Shown piece after piece: positions 25,909 to 34,279 of a DNA stretch of 64,000 nt. The stretch comes from Bacillota bacterium (GTDB taxonomy: Bacteria > Bacteroidota > Bacteroidia > Bacteroidales > Bacteroidaceae). The notes under the pieces are model-generated. The model saw only the letters and a list, made by a program, of their open reading frames with translations. It had not been told where the DNA came from and searched no databases. A program made the position numbers and the translations under genes. The stretch spans positions 170,384 to 234,383 of the forward strand of contig JAMPFD010000003.1 of assembly GCA_023664625.1 (NCBI GenBank). The letters run 5' to 3'. The stretch's first letter is position 1; each line of letters begins with the position of its first letter.

Positions 25909-28128
25909 TTACTTCACACGCTGTCCCGCGGTGTTGTATGCCGCGCCGCCGTCAACCTTTATGACGATACGGCCGGAGGCGGTAACTATCGTGCGGGCCT
26001 TGCCGGTGGGAAGGATGTCGGCCACGGCCTGCCCTATGGCTGTTGCGTCGGGAGCCGTCTCGTAGGCACCGAGGTCGGGAGCGGAGCCGAGATACTTTAT
26101 CTCCGGTACGGGGAGTCCCTGATATTCAATGGCGGTGACAGGCTTGCCGGTGTCTATGAGAGCGGCGGAGGTCAGTGTGGCACTGTTGTATCCCGGGGCC
26201 GTTGCACCTTTCTTTATATGGGCGAAGGTCATCTCCGGCAGGTTGTCGTCGGCGTCGCGAGGGGCGATTAGCTGCGTATGGTCGACACTTTCGAAGAGTT
26301 CCGGAGAGGCTTTGTGGAACTCGCAGTTGGTGACGGTAAGTCCGGCAAGGGTCTCGTCGACCTGGAAGCGTCCGTATCCGCCCTGCTTGCCGTGTTCCGT
26401 AGGCTTCGTGGCACCTGTCTTGTCGCGCTTGTCCTTGAGGTCGTTGTCGTTTATGGCGATACAGTTTGTCAGTTCGACACGGTGGCCGTCGGCCGTGTTG
26501 ATTGCTTCATAGATGCGGTAGGAATAAGCCTTGGAGCCTATGGAGGTGAGCGTCATGCCGGTGCAGTTGTTCATGATGATGTCGCCCGAGTTATGGTTCT
26601 GGTCGAAGCCCTTTGCCTTGTTGCAGACGGCGAGGCTGCGGTTCATGTAGACATTCATGGCCCCCTGGTCGGAGCCGCACTTGAATCCGTTGCCGTTGCC
26701 GTTCGGTGCGACGGTGTTCTCGTCAAGGAAACCGTTCTTGTAGGATATGCAGTTGTCGATGATTATCGTCTGGTTGTCCCCGAAGGCTCCGTCTTTCTTG
26801 TAGAAGACGTCCCATCCGTCGTCACTGTTGAGATAAGCGCGGCATCCGAAGAAGTAGTTGCCGGTTCCAACGGAGATCTTAGGAGCGAAGCCGTCGGCGT
26901 CGCCCTCACCCTCGTCGCAGTTGAGATAAGAGTCGCAGTTGATTACATAGTTGTACTCTGCAAGGTTCTTCATCTGCAGGCCGGTATCACCGTTGCGGTA
27001 GAAGTTGCATGCCTCGATGATGTTGTCATGTCCCTGGCCCGTTGCCTTGGCGATGTCGGAGGAGGAGCCTCCCGTAGGCTTGTTGCGTTCGATGAGCATG
27101 CCGTTGTCGCTGGCGTTGGTGATGTCTATATGGTAGAAATACCAGTAGGAGGACGTGAGTCTCACGCCCTGATACGGGTTGTTGCTATGTCCGTGGGCGG
27201 GATGGTCGCAGTTGATTACGGCGCGTCCGTCGAGGCACACCATGGAGTTGTAGTTGTCATGGGTTCCGTTGCGGTCATCAATGTTTATGCGCGCCGTAGG
27301 ACGGTATTCTCCCGGTGCGAGGATGATTGTCGTTCCCGGGTCAACGGCCTTGTCGACGGCGAGCTGTATGCTCCTGAGAGCCTTTTCCTGAGAGGAGCCG
27401 TCGGCAGAGTCGTCGCCGTCAGGTGCAACGTAGATCCTTGGTCCAGTACCGAAGATGCCGGTATGGAGGAGAGAGAAGTCCTGCGTGATGTCAAAGTCGT
27501 GGGTAACGTCATTAGGGTTGTCAGGGTTGCCGGGAGACGTGGTGCCGCCGCCTGAGCCGAAGATGGCGAGCGAGTCTCCCACGACGAGGCGGTAGAAATA
27601 GAGTCCTCCGGGCACGGTAATCTCCACATTGCCGTCAGCGGCAATCTTCGACTGTGCTGTGACATGTGTCTTTCCAGAGGTGAAAGGGAGCGGCGTGACG
27701 AGGTTTGTGGCTGTCGGCGTCCGTGTTGCAGAGCTTTTGGACGTCATGTATTCAACCTCCACCCACCGGCCTTTCACGGCATCCGGGATAATCATCTTGC
27801 ACTGGTCGCCGAGCCACAGGGAGGCCGTCGTTCCTCCGAGGCGGAGGTTTCCGTCGGCATTGGCGGGTACCGTGAAGCGCAGTCCGGCAGTGACGGCCAG
27901 TTCCTTGCCGCCGGCTGCCGCCGGCTCATCTGTAAGTCCGGGAGTGAAACACAGGCGGTTCTTGCTGTCGGTAATCCAGCGGCTGTCGCCGGCTATTGCC
28001 GAGGCGTCGGCGTCAGGGACGGAAACGAAGTTCCAGAGCGTGGCCTGAGGTTCCGCTTCTTCGTCCTGTGCGAAGACGGCGGAGGTACCGACGATGCCCA
28101 TTGCGAGCATGAGAATAAGTTTTTTCAT
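25909..28128 (-). CDS. Secreted pectate lyase, polysaccharide lyase family 9
   Basis: A signal peptide (MKKLILMLAMGIVGTSAVFA) is followed by an N-terminal beta-domain to about residue 225 and a right-handed beta-helix. PL9 landmarks are DGFAPK (Lys near 415, the proposed catalytic base), GCRAYLNSDDGWD (about 428-440, Ca2+ site) and GNGNGFKCG (about 479). The last 40 residues (KARTIVTASGRIVIK ... AYNTAGQRVK) resemble a surface-sorting tail. It would cleave polygalacturonate by beta-elimination. It has its own terminator, and a 70-bp MITE-like element sits 27 bases upstream of its start. Confidence 0.85.
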   Translation of the reverse strand: MKKLILMLAMGIVGTSAVFAQDEEAEPQATLWNFVSVPDADASAIAGDSRWITDSKNRLCFTPGLTDEPAAAGGKELAVTAGLRFTVPANADGNLRLGGTTASLWLGDQCKMIIPDAVKGRWVEVEYMTSKSSATRTPTATNLVTPLPFTSGKTHVTAQSKIAADGNVEITVPGGLYFYRLVVGDSLAIFGSGGGTTSPGNPDNPNDVTHDFDITQDFSLLHTGIFGTGPRIYVAPDGDDSADGSSQEKALRSIQLAVDKAVDPGTTIILAPGEYRPTARINIDDRNGTHDNYNSMVCLDGRAVINCDHPAHGHSNNPYQGVRLTSSYWYFYHIDITNASDNGMLIERNKPTGGSSSDIAKATGQGHDNIIEACNFYRNGDTGLQMKNLAEYNYVINCDSYLNCDEGEGDADGFAPKISVGTGNYFFGCRAYLNSDDGWDVFYKKDGAFGDNQTIIIDNCISYKNGFLDENTVAPNGNGNGFKCGSDQGAMNVYMNRSLAVCNKAKGFDQNHNSGDIIMNNCTGMTLTSIGSKAYSYRIYEAINTADGHRVELTNCIAINDNDLKDKRDKTGATKPTEHGKQGGYGRFQVDETLAGLTVTNCEFHKASPELFESVDHTQLIAPRDADDNLPEMTFAHIKKGATAPGYNSATLTSAALIDTGKPVTAIEYQGLPVPEIKYLGSAPDLGAYETAPDATAIGQAVADILPTGKARTIVTASGRIVIKVDGGAAYNTAGQRVK

Positions 28129-28154
28129 AGGTTGTTTGTTTTGTTGGTTGGTTA

Positions 28155-28224
28155 TAAGTAACTGTTGAAAATTATTTTATAATATAATATTTTCTTGCTA
28201 AGACTAATCTACAACAGTTACTTT
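28155..28224. mobile_element. Minimal MITE-like element, 70 bp, upstream of the pectate lyase
   Basis: TAAGTAACTGTTGAAAATTA at the left and CTACAACAGTTACTTT at the right form inverted termini around an AT-rich centre. It is the cleanest short copy of the family. On the minus strand it contains TAATTTTC, one base off the -7 consensus, so it may contribute promoter sequence to the lyase gene. Confidence 0.65.
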
Positions 28225-28673
28225 GTTGGGGTTATGGCATACTGTTGTGAGATGATCGGGATTACGGGCATGGGCATTAAGGTCAACTATCGGGATTTGC
28301 CTGCCGGCACAGGCATGTGAAGCCATGCACTCATGCAACTGTGTCCGTTGCGGATGACATTGATTGTTCTTTATACGGATTGCATGATATTCCGGATTGC
28401 AACGCGCCGGTTACGGACTGTCCTTGGGAAATGGGCTGACAGACCATGAGATGAAAAAAAATAAACTGTGCAGATAAACGGACAATCTGTCTTTCGCAAA
28501 GTCAGGGAGAGTCAAGAGGTCATTGAAAAGTTTAGTCTTTGCAAAAGTAATCATTTTATTGCAAACTTGCAAGAAAATCGTAAAAAATAAATTCACTGCT
28601 CATAAACCTGATACTCACGGACATAGAGCCATGAAACGGACATACGGGCTGCATGGCGGGAAAGACGTCACGG

Positions 28674-28755
28674 CAAAGTGTCACGGTTCACATGACAAAC
28701 CGTAACACTTCGGCATGTAAAAGGTCACCCTTCATGTGCCAAAAGGTTACGGTCG
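28674..28755. repeat. Four-unit 22-bp array, copy D
   Basis: Cores start at 28680 (GTCAC), 28702 (GTAAC), 28724 (GTCAC) and 28746 (GTTAC), exactly 22 bp apart. Inter-unit bases are CACATGAC, CGGCATGT and CATGTGCC, the best view of the CATGTG-like spacer consensus. It lies in a 794-bp gap between the BASS-like gene and the pectate lyase; apart from the MITE and a short GT-rich stretch, no other feature is seen there. Confidence 0.8.
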
Positions 28756-28922
28756 GTCGTGGGGTATACGGGTGTGAGGATGCGGGCATGACTCATCGGC
28801 ATGGATGCTGTGCTTCCGCTGATGGTCCATAGTATTATGATATATGAAAATGCCGTGGCTCCGCAAATAGTCACGACATTCATACCGGTTAATGACATAT
28901 TTGTCCACAACCGTAAAATCCG

Positions 28923-29954
28923 TCAGCCATTATGCTTCCACAGCTGCCAGGAGTTGATGATGTTGTGCCAGATGCTGTAGCATCCGCCGACAACGGAGGT
29001 GACAGGATTGAGGAACATCAGTCCGAGCCAGATGACAAAGACTGTGTTCTTCTGTCCGAACGCCTGTCCTGCGGTTATCGCGCTGCGCTCCTTCTCACTG
29101 ACGTATGTGGCAGGGGCGTAGACGGCAATCTTCCGGCCGGCAGGGTCTTTCACGGGCTGTGGCCAGCGGCGGCCTATCCTTCTGCCGAGAACGAACTGGA
29201 GAACGCACGCCACGAGGGATACGAGGGAGAGCCACAGAAGGAGGGACATCGAGATATGACTGTTATAGATTGTCCTGACAGTCACCGTGATGGCGAGCGG
29301 AAGGGCTACGAGCCAGAGATAGAACGGGAGGTCGGGCACGCTGAGGAGCTTCTTTGTCAGCTCGCGGCAATAGTGGCGCATGACGATGGCAAGGAACAGA
29401 GGGCATAGGAGCAGCGGGAAGACTTGTCCCATGATGAGGAATAGTTCCGTGAAGAAGTCCATGCCGGAGTGTGGCTCGACGAGGGTCAGGAATGCCGGTG
29501 CGAGGATGCTGACCATCATGTTGCAGAGGAGGATGTAGGTCACTATGCCCGACATTGAGCCGCCGAGTTTCCTTACTATCACAGCCGATGCCGTGGCCGT
29601 AGGGCAGATGAAGCAGAGCATGGCGCCCTCCAGGAGTATCTTCATCTCTGCTGAGCAGTCCGCCCGGAGCAACGTGCCGCAAGCGCAGGCGGCGAGGGAG
29701 CAGAGGACGAAGAGGCTGCCTTGGGTTAGAAGTAGCATGCCGTGCCAGCGGTGGGGCTTGAGGTCGTGGGGACTGACGCGGAGGAAAGAGAGGAAGAGCA
29801 TGACGAAGATGAGCATGGGCTGTATTGCCCTCGTTATTGCCGCGTAAAGCGTTTTTTCGCCTTCCGGACCGAGCGGAAGGGCGCGGAAGGCATAATAGGC
29901 CAGCACGCCTGTAATCATGGCTATGGGGAGCTTAAAAGAGCGCAGATGTTTCAT
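28923..29954 (-). CDS. BASS-family-like membrane transporter
   Basis: The start at 29954 (MKHLRSFKLPIAMITGVLAY) avoids repeat-derived codons upstream. About 9-10 hydrophobic helices are seen over 343 residues. MLCFICPTATASAVIVRKLGG resembles the broken-helix Na+/substrate region of bile-acid:sodium symporter (BASS) proteins. Substrate is unknown. The 3' end abuts the gap with array D, and the gene stands alone. Ahead of the start a GT-rich arm runs to about 30060. Confidence 0.6.
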   Translation of the reverse strand: MKHLRSFKLPIAMITGVLAYYAFRALPLGPEGEKTLYAAITRAIQPMLIFVMLFLSFLRVSPHDLKPHRWHGMLLLTQGSLFVLCSLAACACGTLLRADCSAEMKILLEGAMLCFICPTATASAVIVRKLGGSMSGIVTYILLCNMMVSILAPAFLTLVEPHSGMDFFTELFLIMGQVFPLLLCPLFLAIVMRHYCRELTKKLLSVPDLPFYLWLVALPLAITVTVRTIYNSHISMSLLLWLSLVSLVACVLQFVLGRRIGRRWPQPVKDPAGRKIAVYAPATYVSEKERSAITAGQAFGQKNTVFVIWLGLMFLNPVTSVVGGCYSIWHNIINSWQLWKHNG

Positions 29955-30062
29955 TGTAGATGGTTTTTGGGTTGTAGACGGACGGTTTGCATGGCTTCTG
30001 CCGTCGGGGTATAAAGCTTTGGGGTGCGGACGGGCGGCTTGCATGGCTTCTGTAATCGGTCG
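29955..30062. repeat. GT-rich degenerate arm with a duplicated segment
   Basis: GACGGACGGTTTGCATGGCTTCTG and GCGGACGGGCGGCTTGCATGG-like segments about 55 bases apart (29980-29998 and 30037-30054) repeat the words TTGCATGGCTTCTG. It appears to be an expanded GT-rich arm. No gene is present between it and the terminator at 30150. Confidence 0.4.
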
Positions 30063-30149
30063 CGGAGAGAGTATTGTGCTTACGGAAAGGCTGCAGCCAC
30101 AGTGGTCAGGTGGTCACTGTAGGATATACTTCCGCAAAAGCCGCATGAC

Positions 30150-30193
30150 AGCAAACAAAAAAAGACCGCCCGGACTGTCGTTCCGGGCGGTCT
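30150..30193 (-). terminator. Strong terminator of the sdh/frd operon
   Basis: A perfect 12-bp stem, AGACCGCCCGGA (30163-30174) with TCCGGGCGGTCT (30182-30193), is followed on the minus strand by TTTTTTTG, about 45 bases past the sdhB stop. Confidence 0.9.
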
Positions 30194-30238
30194 GGGCTAT
30201 ACTGCCGTCTGTTACGGCAATATGTCTTTCTGTTTTTT

Positions 30239-30997
30239 TTAGTCAGCAAGCTTTGCCTTGATGAACTCACGGTTCAGGCGTGCGATGTTGGCGATTGACT
30301 CGTTCTTGGGGCATACGGCCTCGCAGGCGCGAGTGTTTGTACAGTTGCCGAAGCCGAGTTCCTCCATCTTCATCACCATTGCCTTTGCGCGCTTTGCCGC
30401 CTCAGGACGTCCCTGAGGGAGAAGGGCGAGCTGGCTCACCTTTGATGATACGAAGAGCATTGCAGAGCCGTTCTTGCAGGCTGCCACGCAGGCGCCGCAG
30501 CCGATACATGTGGCGCAGTCCATTGCCTCGTCGGCGTCCTGCTTTGGGATAAGGATGGCGTTGGCGTCCTGTGCCTGGCCTGTGCGGATGGATGTGTAGC
30601 CGCCTGCCTGGATAATCTTGTCGAAGGCGTTGCGGTCCACCATGCAGTCCTTGATTACAGGGAATCCTGCCGAGCGCCAAGGCTCCACGGTGATGGTGTC
30701 GCCGTCGTTGAACTTACGCATGTAGAGCTGGCATGTCGTCGCGCCGCGCTCTGTCTTTCCGTGCGGTGTGCCGTTGATGTAGAGTGAGCACATGCCGCAG
30801 ATGCCCTCGCGGCAGTCGTGGTCGAAGACGAACGGCTCCTTGCCGTCATTGATGAGCTGTTCGTTCATCATGTCGAGCATTTCGAGGAAGGATGTGTCGT
30901 CAGGCACGTTCTTCATCACCTGCTCATCGAAGTGTCCCTTGTCCTTGGGACCGTTCTGCTTCCAGAATTTTACTGTTACAGTTATGTTCTTTGCCAT
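30239..30997 (-). CDS. sdhB: Succinate dehydrogenase/fumarate reductase iron-sulfur subunit
   Basis: The 252-residue protein carries the plant-type [2Fe-2S] Cys set in DCREGICGMCSLYINGT and TTCQLYM, then two ferredoxin-type clusters in ATCIGCGACVAACKNGSA and NCTNTRACEAVCPKN. It passes electrons between the flavoprotein and membrane subunit. In anaerobic Bacteroidota the complex works mainly as menaquinol:fumarate reductase in succinate production. It is the last gene of the C-A-B operon. Confidence 0.95.
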   Translation of the reverse strand: MAKNITVTVKFWKQNGPKDKGHFDEQVMKNVPDDTSFLEMLDMMNEQLINDGKEPFVFDHDCREGICGMCSLYINGTPHGKTERGATTCQLYMRKFNDGDTITVEPWRSAGFPVIKDCMVDRNAFDKIIQAGGYTSIRTGQAQDANAILIPKQDADEAMDCATCIGCGACVAACKNGSAMLFVSSKVSQLALLPQGRPEAAKRAKAMVMKMEELGFGNCTNTRACEAVCPKNESIANIARLNREFIKAKLAD

Positions 30998-31093
30998 AAT
31001 TGTTGTTTATGGTTATGGGCTGGATGGTGATCCGACAACTTGTCAACTTGACAATTTGAAAAGTTGCCGGATAGAGCCTCCGGCCTTAGATTA

Positions 31094-33076
31094 TTAATTC
31101 TTGTAGTTACGTGTCTGTACCTTTATTATCTCGTACTCAAGAGGCTCTTTGGAGAGCTCAGGCGCGGTCTCGTCATTGTTCCGGTATTCCCAGCAGCCGA
31201 CATAGAAGAAGTTCTTGTCGTCACGCTTTGCCTCGCCTTCCTCTGTCTGGTGCTCCTCGCGGAAGTGTCCGCCGCAGGACTCCTCACGGTGGAGTGCGTC
31301 GTAAGCTACGAGCTCGCCCATGATGATGAAGTCACGGAGGTGGATGGCCTTGTCAAGCTCGACGTTGAGACCTTCCTTGGTGCCCGGCACGAAGAGGTTG
31401 GTGTTGAATTCCTTGCGGAGCTCCTTGAGCATCTTCAGGCCTTCCTCAAGGCCTTCCTTGGTGCGTCCCATGCCGACGTGCTCCCACATGATGTGTCCGA
31501 GTTCCTTGTGGAGAGAGTCGACGGAGCGGTGGCCCTTGATGTTGAGGAGACGGTCCATCTCGGCGTCCACGGCTTTCTCGGCAGCCTCGAACTCAGGCAT
31601 GTCGGTAGAGAGGCGCGGCCATATCTCCTGGTCGGCGAGATAGTTCTGGATAGTGTAAGGAAGTACGAAATAACCGTCGGCAAGACCCTGCATGAGGGCT
31701 GATGCGCCGAGGCGGTTTGCACCGTGGTCGGAGAAGTTGCACTCGCCGATGGCAAAGAGTCCCGGGATTGTTGTCTGGAGTTCATAGTCCACCCAGATAC
31801 CGCCCATTGTATAGTGGATGGCAGGGAAGATCATCATCGGATGATAGTACTCCACGCCGTCGACAGTCTGGGCAAGCTCGCCCGGATTGACGTCGGTAAT
31901 CTCCTCATACATGTCGAAGAGGTTGCCGTAACGCTGGCGTATCTCGTTGATACCGAGACGCTGGATTGACTCTGAGAAGTCAAGGAACACGGCGAGGCCT
32001 GTGTTATTGACACCGAAGCCCTTGTCGCAACGCTCCTTTGCGGCACGGCTGGCTACGTCGCGAGGCACGAGGTTGCCGAATGCCGGATAGCGGCGCTCGA
32101 GATAGTAGTCACGGTCCTGCTCAGGAATCTCGTAGCCCTGCTTTGTTCCTGCCTGGAGAGCCTTCGCGTCCTCTATCTTCTTTGGAACCCAGATACGGCC
32201 GTCGTTACGCAGTGACTCTGACATGAGGGTCAGCTTTGACTGGTTGTCGCCGTGAACAGGGATACAGGTAGGGTGAATCTGCACGTAAGACGGGTTGGCG
32301 AACATCGCTCCCTTGCGATAACACTGGATGGCAGCTGTACAGTTGCATCCCATGGCGTTTGTGGAGAGGAAATAAGCATTGCCGTATCCGCCGGTGGCGA
32401 TTACCACGGCATTGGCCGAGAATCTCTCGAGCTTGCCTGTGACAAGGTTCTTTGCTATGATACCGCGGGCGCGGCCGTTGATGATGACCACATCTTCCAT
32501 CTCGTAGCGTGTGTACAAGCGTACCTTGCCGTCGTTCACCTGCTTTGAGAGAGAGGAGTATGCGCCGAGGAGGAGCTGCTGGCCTGTCTGTCCCTTGGCA
32601 TAGAAGGTACGTGACACCTGCGCACCGCCGAAAGAGCGGTTGGCGAGCATGCCGCCGTACTCACGGGCGAAAGGAACGCCCTGTGCCACGCACTGGTCGA
32701 TGATGTTGTTGGACACCTCTGCAAGGCGGTAGACGTTTGCCTCACGTGCACGGTAGTCGCCGCCCTTCACCGTGTCGTAGAACAGGCGGTAGACGGAGTC
32801 GCCGTCGTTCTGGTAGTTCTTGGCAGCATTGATACCGCCCTGTGCCGCGATGGAGTGCGCACGGCGGGGAGAGTCCTGGATGCAGAAGTTATAGACGTTG
32901 AAGCCCATCTCGCCGAGTGATGCTGCGGCACTGGCACCTGCCAGTCCGGTACCGACAACGATGACGTCAAGCTTCAGTTTGTTCTTGGGATTGACCAGTC
33001 GCTGGTGTGCCTTGTAATTGGTCCACTTCTCTGCTACAGGTCCTTCCGGTATTCTTGAATTTAATGTCTTAGCCAT
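31094..33076 (-). CDS. sdhA: Succinate dehydrogenase/fumarate reductase flavoprotein subunit
   Basis: The 660-residue protein has the FAD dinucleotide fold ([19 protein letters not shown]), the covalent-FAD His segment [14 protein letters not shown], and [19 protein letters not shown] with active-site residues. Length and motifs fit the Bacteroidota-type enzyme (about 640-660 aa). It reduces fumarate or oxidises succinate at the inner face of the membrane. Spacing of about 100 bases to both neighbours fits one operon. Confidence 0.95.
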   Translation of the reverse strand: MAKTLNSRIPEGPVAEKWTNYKAHQRLVNPKNKLKLDVIVVGTGLAGASAAASLGEMGFNVYNFCIQDSPRRAHSIAAQGGINAAKNYQNDGDSVYRLFYDTVKGGDYRAREANVYRLAEVSNNIIDQCVAQGVPFAREYGGMLANRSFGGAQVSRTFYAKGQTGQQLLLGAYSSLSKQVNDGKVRLYTRYEMEDVVIINGRARGIIAKNLVTGKLERFSANAVVIATGGYGNAYFLSTNAMGCNCTAAIQCYRKGAMFANPSYVQIHPTCIPVHGDNQSKLTLMSESLRNDGRIWVPKKIEDAKALQAGTKQGYEIPEQDRDYYLERRYPAFGNLVPRDVASRAAKERCDKGFGVNNTGLAVFLDFSESIQRLGINEIRQRYGNLFDMYEEITDVNPGELAQTVDGVEYYHPMMIFPAIHYTMGGIWVDYELQTTIPGLFAIGECNFSDHGANRLGASALMQGLADGYFVLPYTIQNYLADQEIWPRLSTDMPEFEAAEKAVDAEMDRLLNIKGHRSVDSLHKELGHIMWEHVGMGRTKEGLEEGLKMLKELRKEFNTNLFVPGTKEGLNVELDKAIHLRDFIIMGELVAYDALHREESCGGHFREEHQTEEGEAKRDDKNFFYVGCWEYRNNDETAPELSKEPLEYEIIKVQTRNYKN

Positions 33077-33178
33077 TGTTTTTTCTTGTTTGTTAACGGG
33101 ACACTTCCGTGCCCCTTGTCTTGCCTTTGGCGTTAAGGGAAGAGCATCTTCCTCAAGCAGGCTCGACGGAAACGTGAA

Positions 33179-33862
33179 TTATTTCAGTGTGAACGCTATC
33201 GCCACCACGGCAAAACCGAGCATGAGGACGGTGGTATAGACAACACCGATTGTCTTCCAGCGGTTGAACCATACCTTACCGTTGATGCCGAGGGTCTGCA
33301 TTGCTGACCAGAAGCCGTGTGTCAGGTGGAACCAGATTGCGGCGAACCATACGAGATAGATAACGGTATATACAGGATTGGCAAAGGTGTACTCTATCCA
33401 TGCATAACCGTCAGCAGGACCGGGAACGCCTGCTCCTGTGCCGTAGATTGCGGATGTCGGGTCGATAAGCTCCTGCGCCATCATGTTCCACCAGAAGTTG
33501 TAAAGGTGGAGCACCATGCCGAGGACGATGACAATGCCGAGGACGAGCATGTTCTGTGATGCCCAGCCGACCATCGCCGGCTTGTCCGTCACGGCATAGT
33601 TGTTGTTGCCGCGTGCCTTCCTGTTCTGGAATGTGAGCCAGAAAGCATACAGGATGTGAATCACTGCCAGGCCGGCGAGACCGAGTGTCGCCACCACGGC
33701 ATACCAGTTGGCTCCGAGGAACTCACAGACCATGTTGTAGCCCTCTGCAGAAAACAGGGCGACTACGTTCATGCTCATGTGGAACGTCAGGAAAAGGATA
33801 AGGCAGATGCCGGTTACGGACATTACTACCTTTCTACCGATTGGAGAGTTTAATAACCACAT
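33179..33862 (-). CDS. sdhC: Succinate dehydrogenase/fumarate reductase cytochrome b subunit
   Basis: The start at 33862 (MWLLNSPIGRKVVMSVTGIC) gives 227 residues with five membrane helices, the di-haem type found with menaquinone. Conserved His residues are in LTFHMSMNV, VLHLYNFWW and WFHLTHGFW. Upstream in-frame codons are outside the family pattern. A promoter is predicted at 34220-34190, giving a leader of about 320 bases. Confidence 0.9.
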   Translation of the reverse strand: MWLLNSPIGRKVVMSVTGICLILFLTFHMSMNVVALFSAEGYNMVCEFLGANWYAVVATLGLAGLAVIHILYAFWLTFQNRKARGNNNYAVTDKPAMVGWASQNMLVLGIVIVLGMVLHLYNFWWNMMAQELIDPTSAIYGTGAGVPGPADGYAWIEYTFANPVYTVIYLVWFAAIWFHLTHGFWSAMQTLGINGKVWFNRWKTIGVVYTTVLMLGFAVVAIAFTLK

Positions 33863-34189
33863 AATTTTTTTGAATGTTGATTGATTAGTTATGTTGTTGA
33901 ATTTAATTCCTGTTTTCTTACGTCGCAAACTCATGAGTGATGCCGGACAGGATTCAGGACTGTTCCGCATGGCAGCCGTTGACTCCCATCATAAGCCCTG
34001 CCTCCTTCAGGCCGCCACCTACGGCACCGGCACCAGAATCAGCACGGAAAAACATGCGTACAGGCCTTGAAGCGGGTCACGGCCGCAAGGCTGTGAGACA
34101 TAAGTCTTCATGTCAGAGCATAACAGTACGCAGGGCGCGCTTGACGCTCTCTGTCAGATTGTACACGCGTATGTGCGTAATTTCGATTG

Positions 34190-34220
34190 CAAAATTAATA
34201 ATTATTGTTGATAAATCAAA
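34190..34220 (-). promoter_or_regulatory. Promoter of the sdh/frd operon
   Basis: On the minus strand TTTG (34220-34217), 19 bases, then TAATTTTG (34197-34190) match the Bacteroidota -33/-7 boxes. The 417-bp gap 33863-34279 holds this divergent promoter region and a leader of about 320 bases in which no gene or known riboswitch is evident. Confidence 0.65.
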
Positions 34221-34250
34221 ATATTTTCCAAAGAATTCAAATTATTTTCT

Positions 34251-34258
34251 TACTTTTG
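34251..34258 (+). promoter_or_regulatory. Promoter -7 box of mnmG
   Basis: TACTTTTG lies 22 bases before the mnmG start and matches TAnnTTTG. The leader would be very short. It is divergent from the sdh promoter about 55 bases away. Confidence 0.6.
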
Positions 34259-34279
34259 CAGTAAAATAAAAAAAACGCT

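Noticed and set aside
26278..27555. Plus-strand open frame opposite the pectate lyase
   Set aside because: The minus strand has intact PL9 motifs and a signal peptide; this frame has neither.
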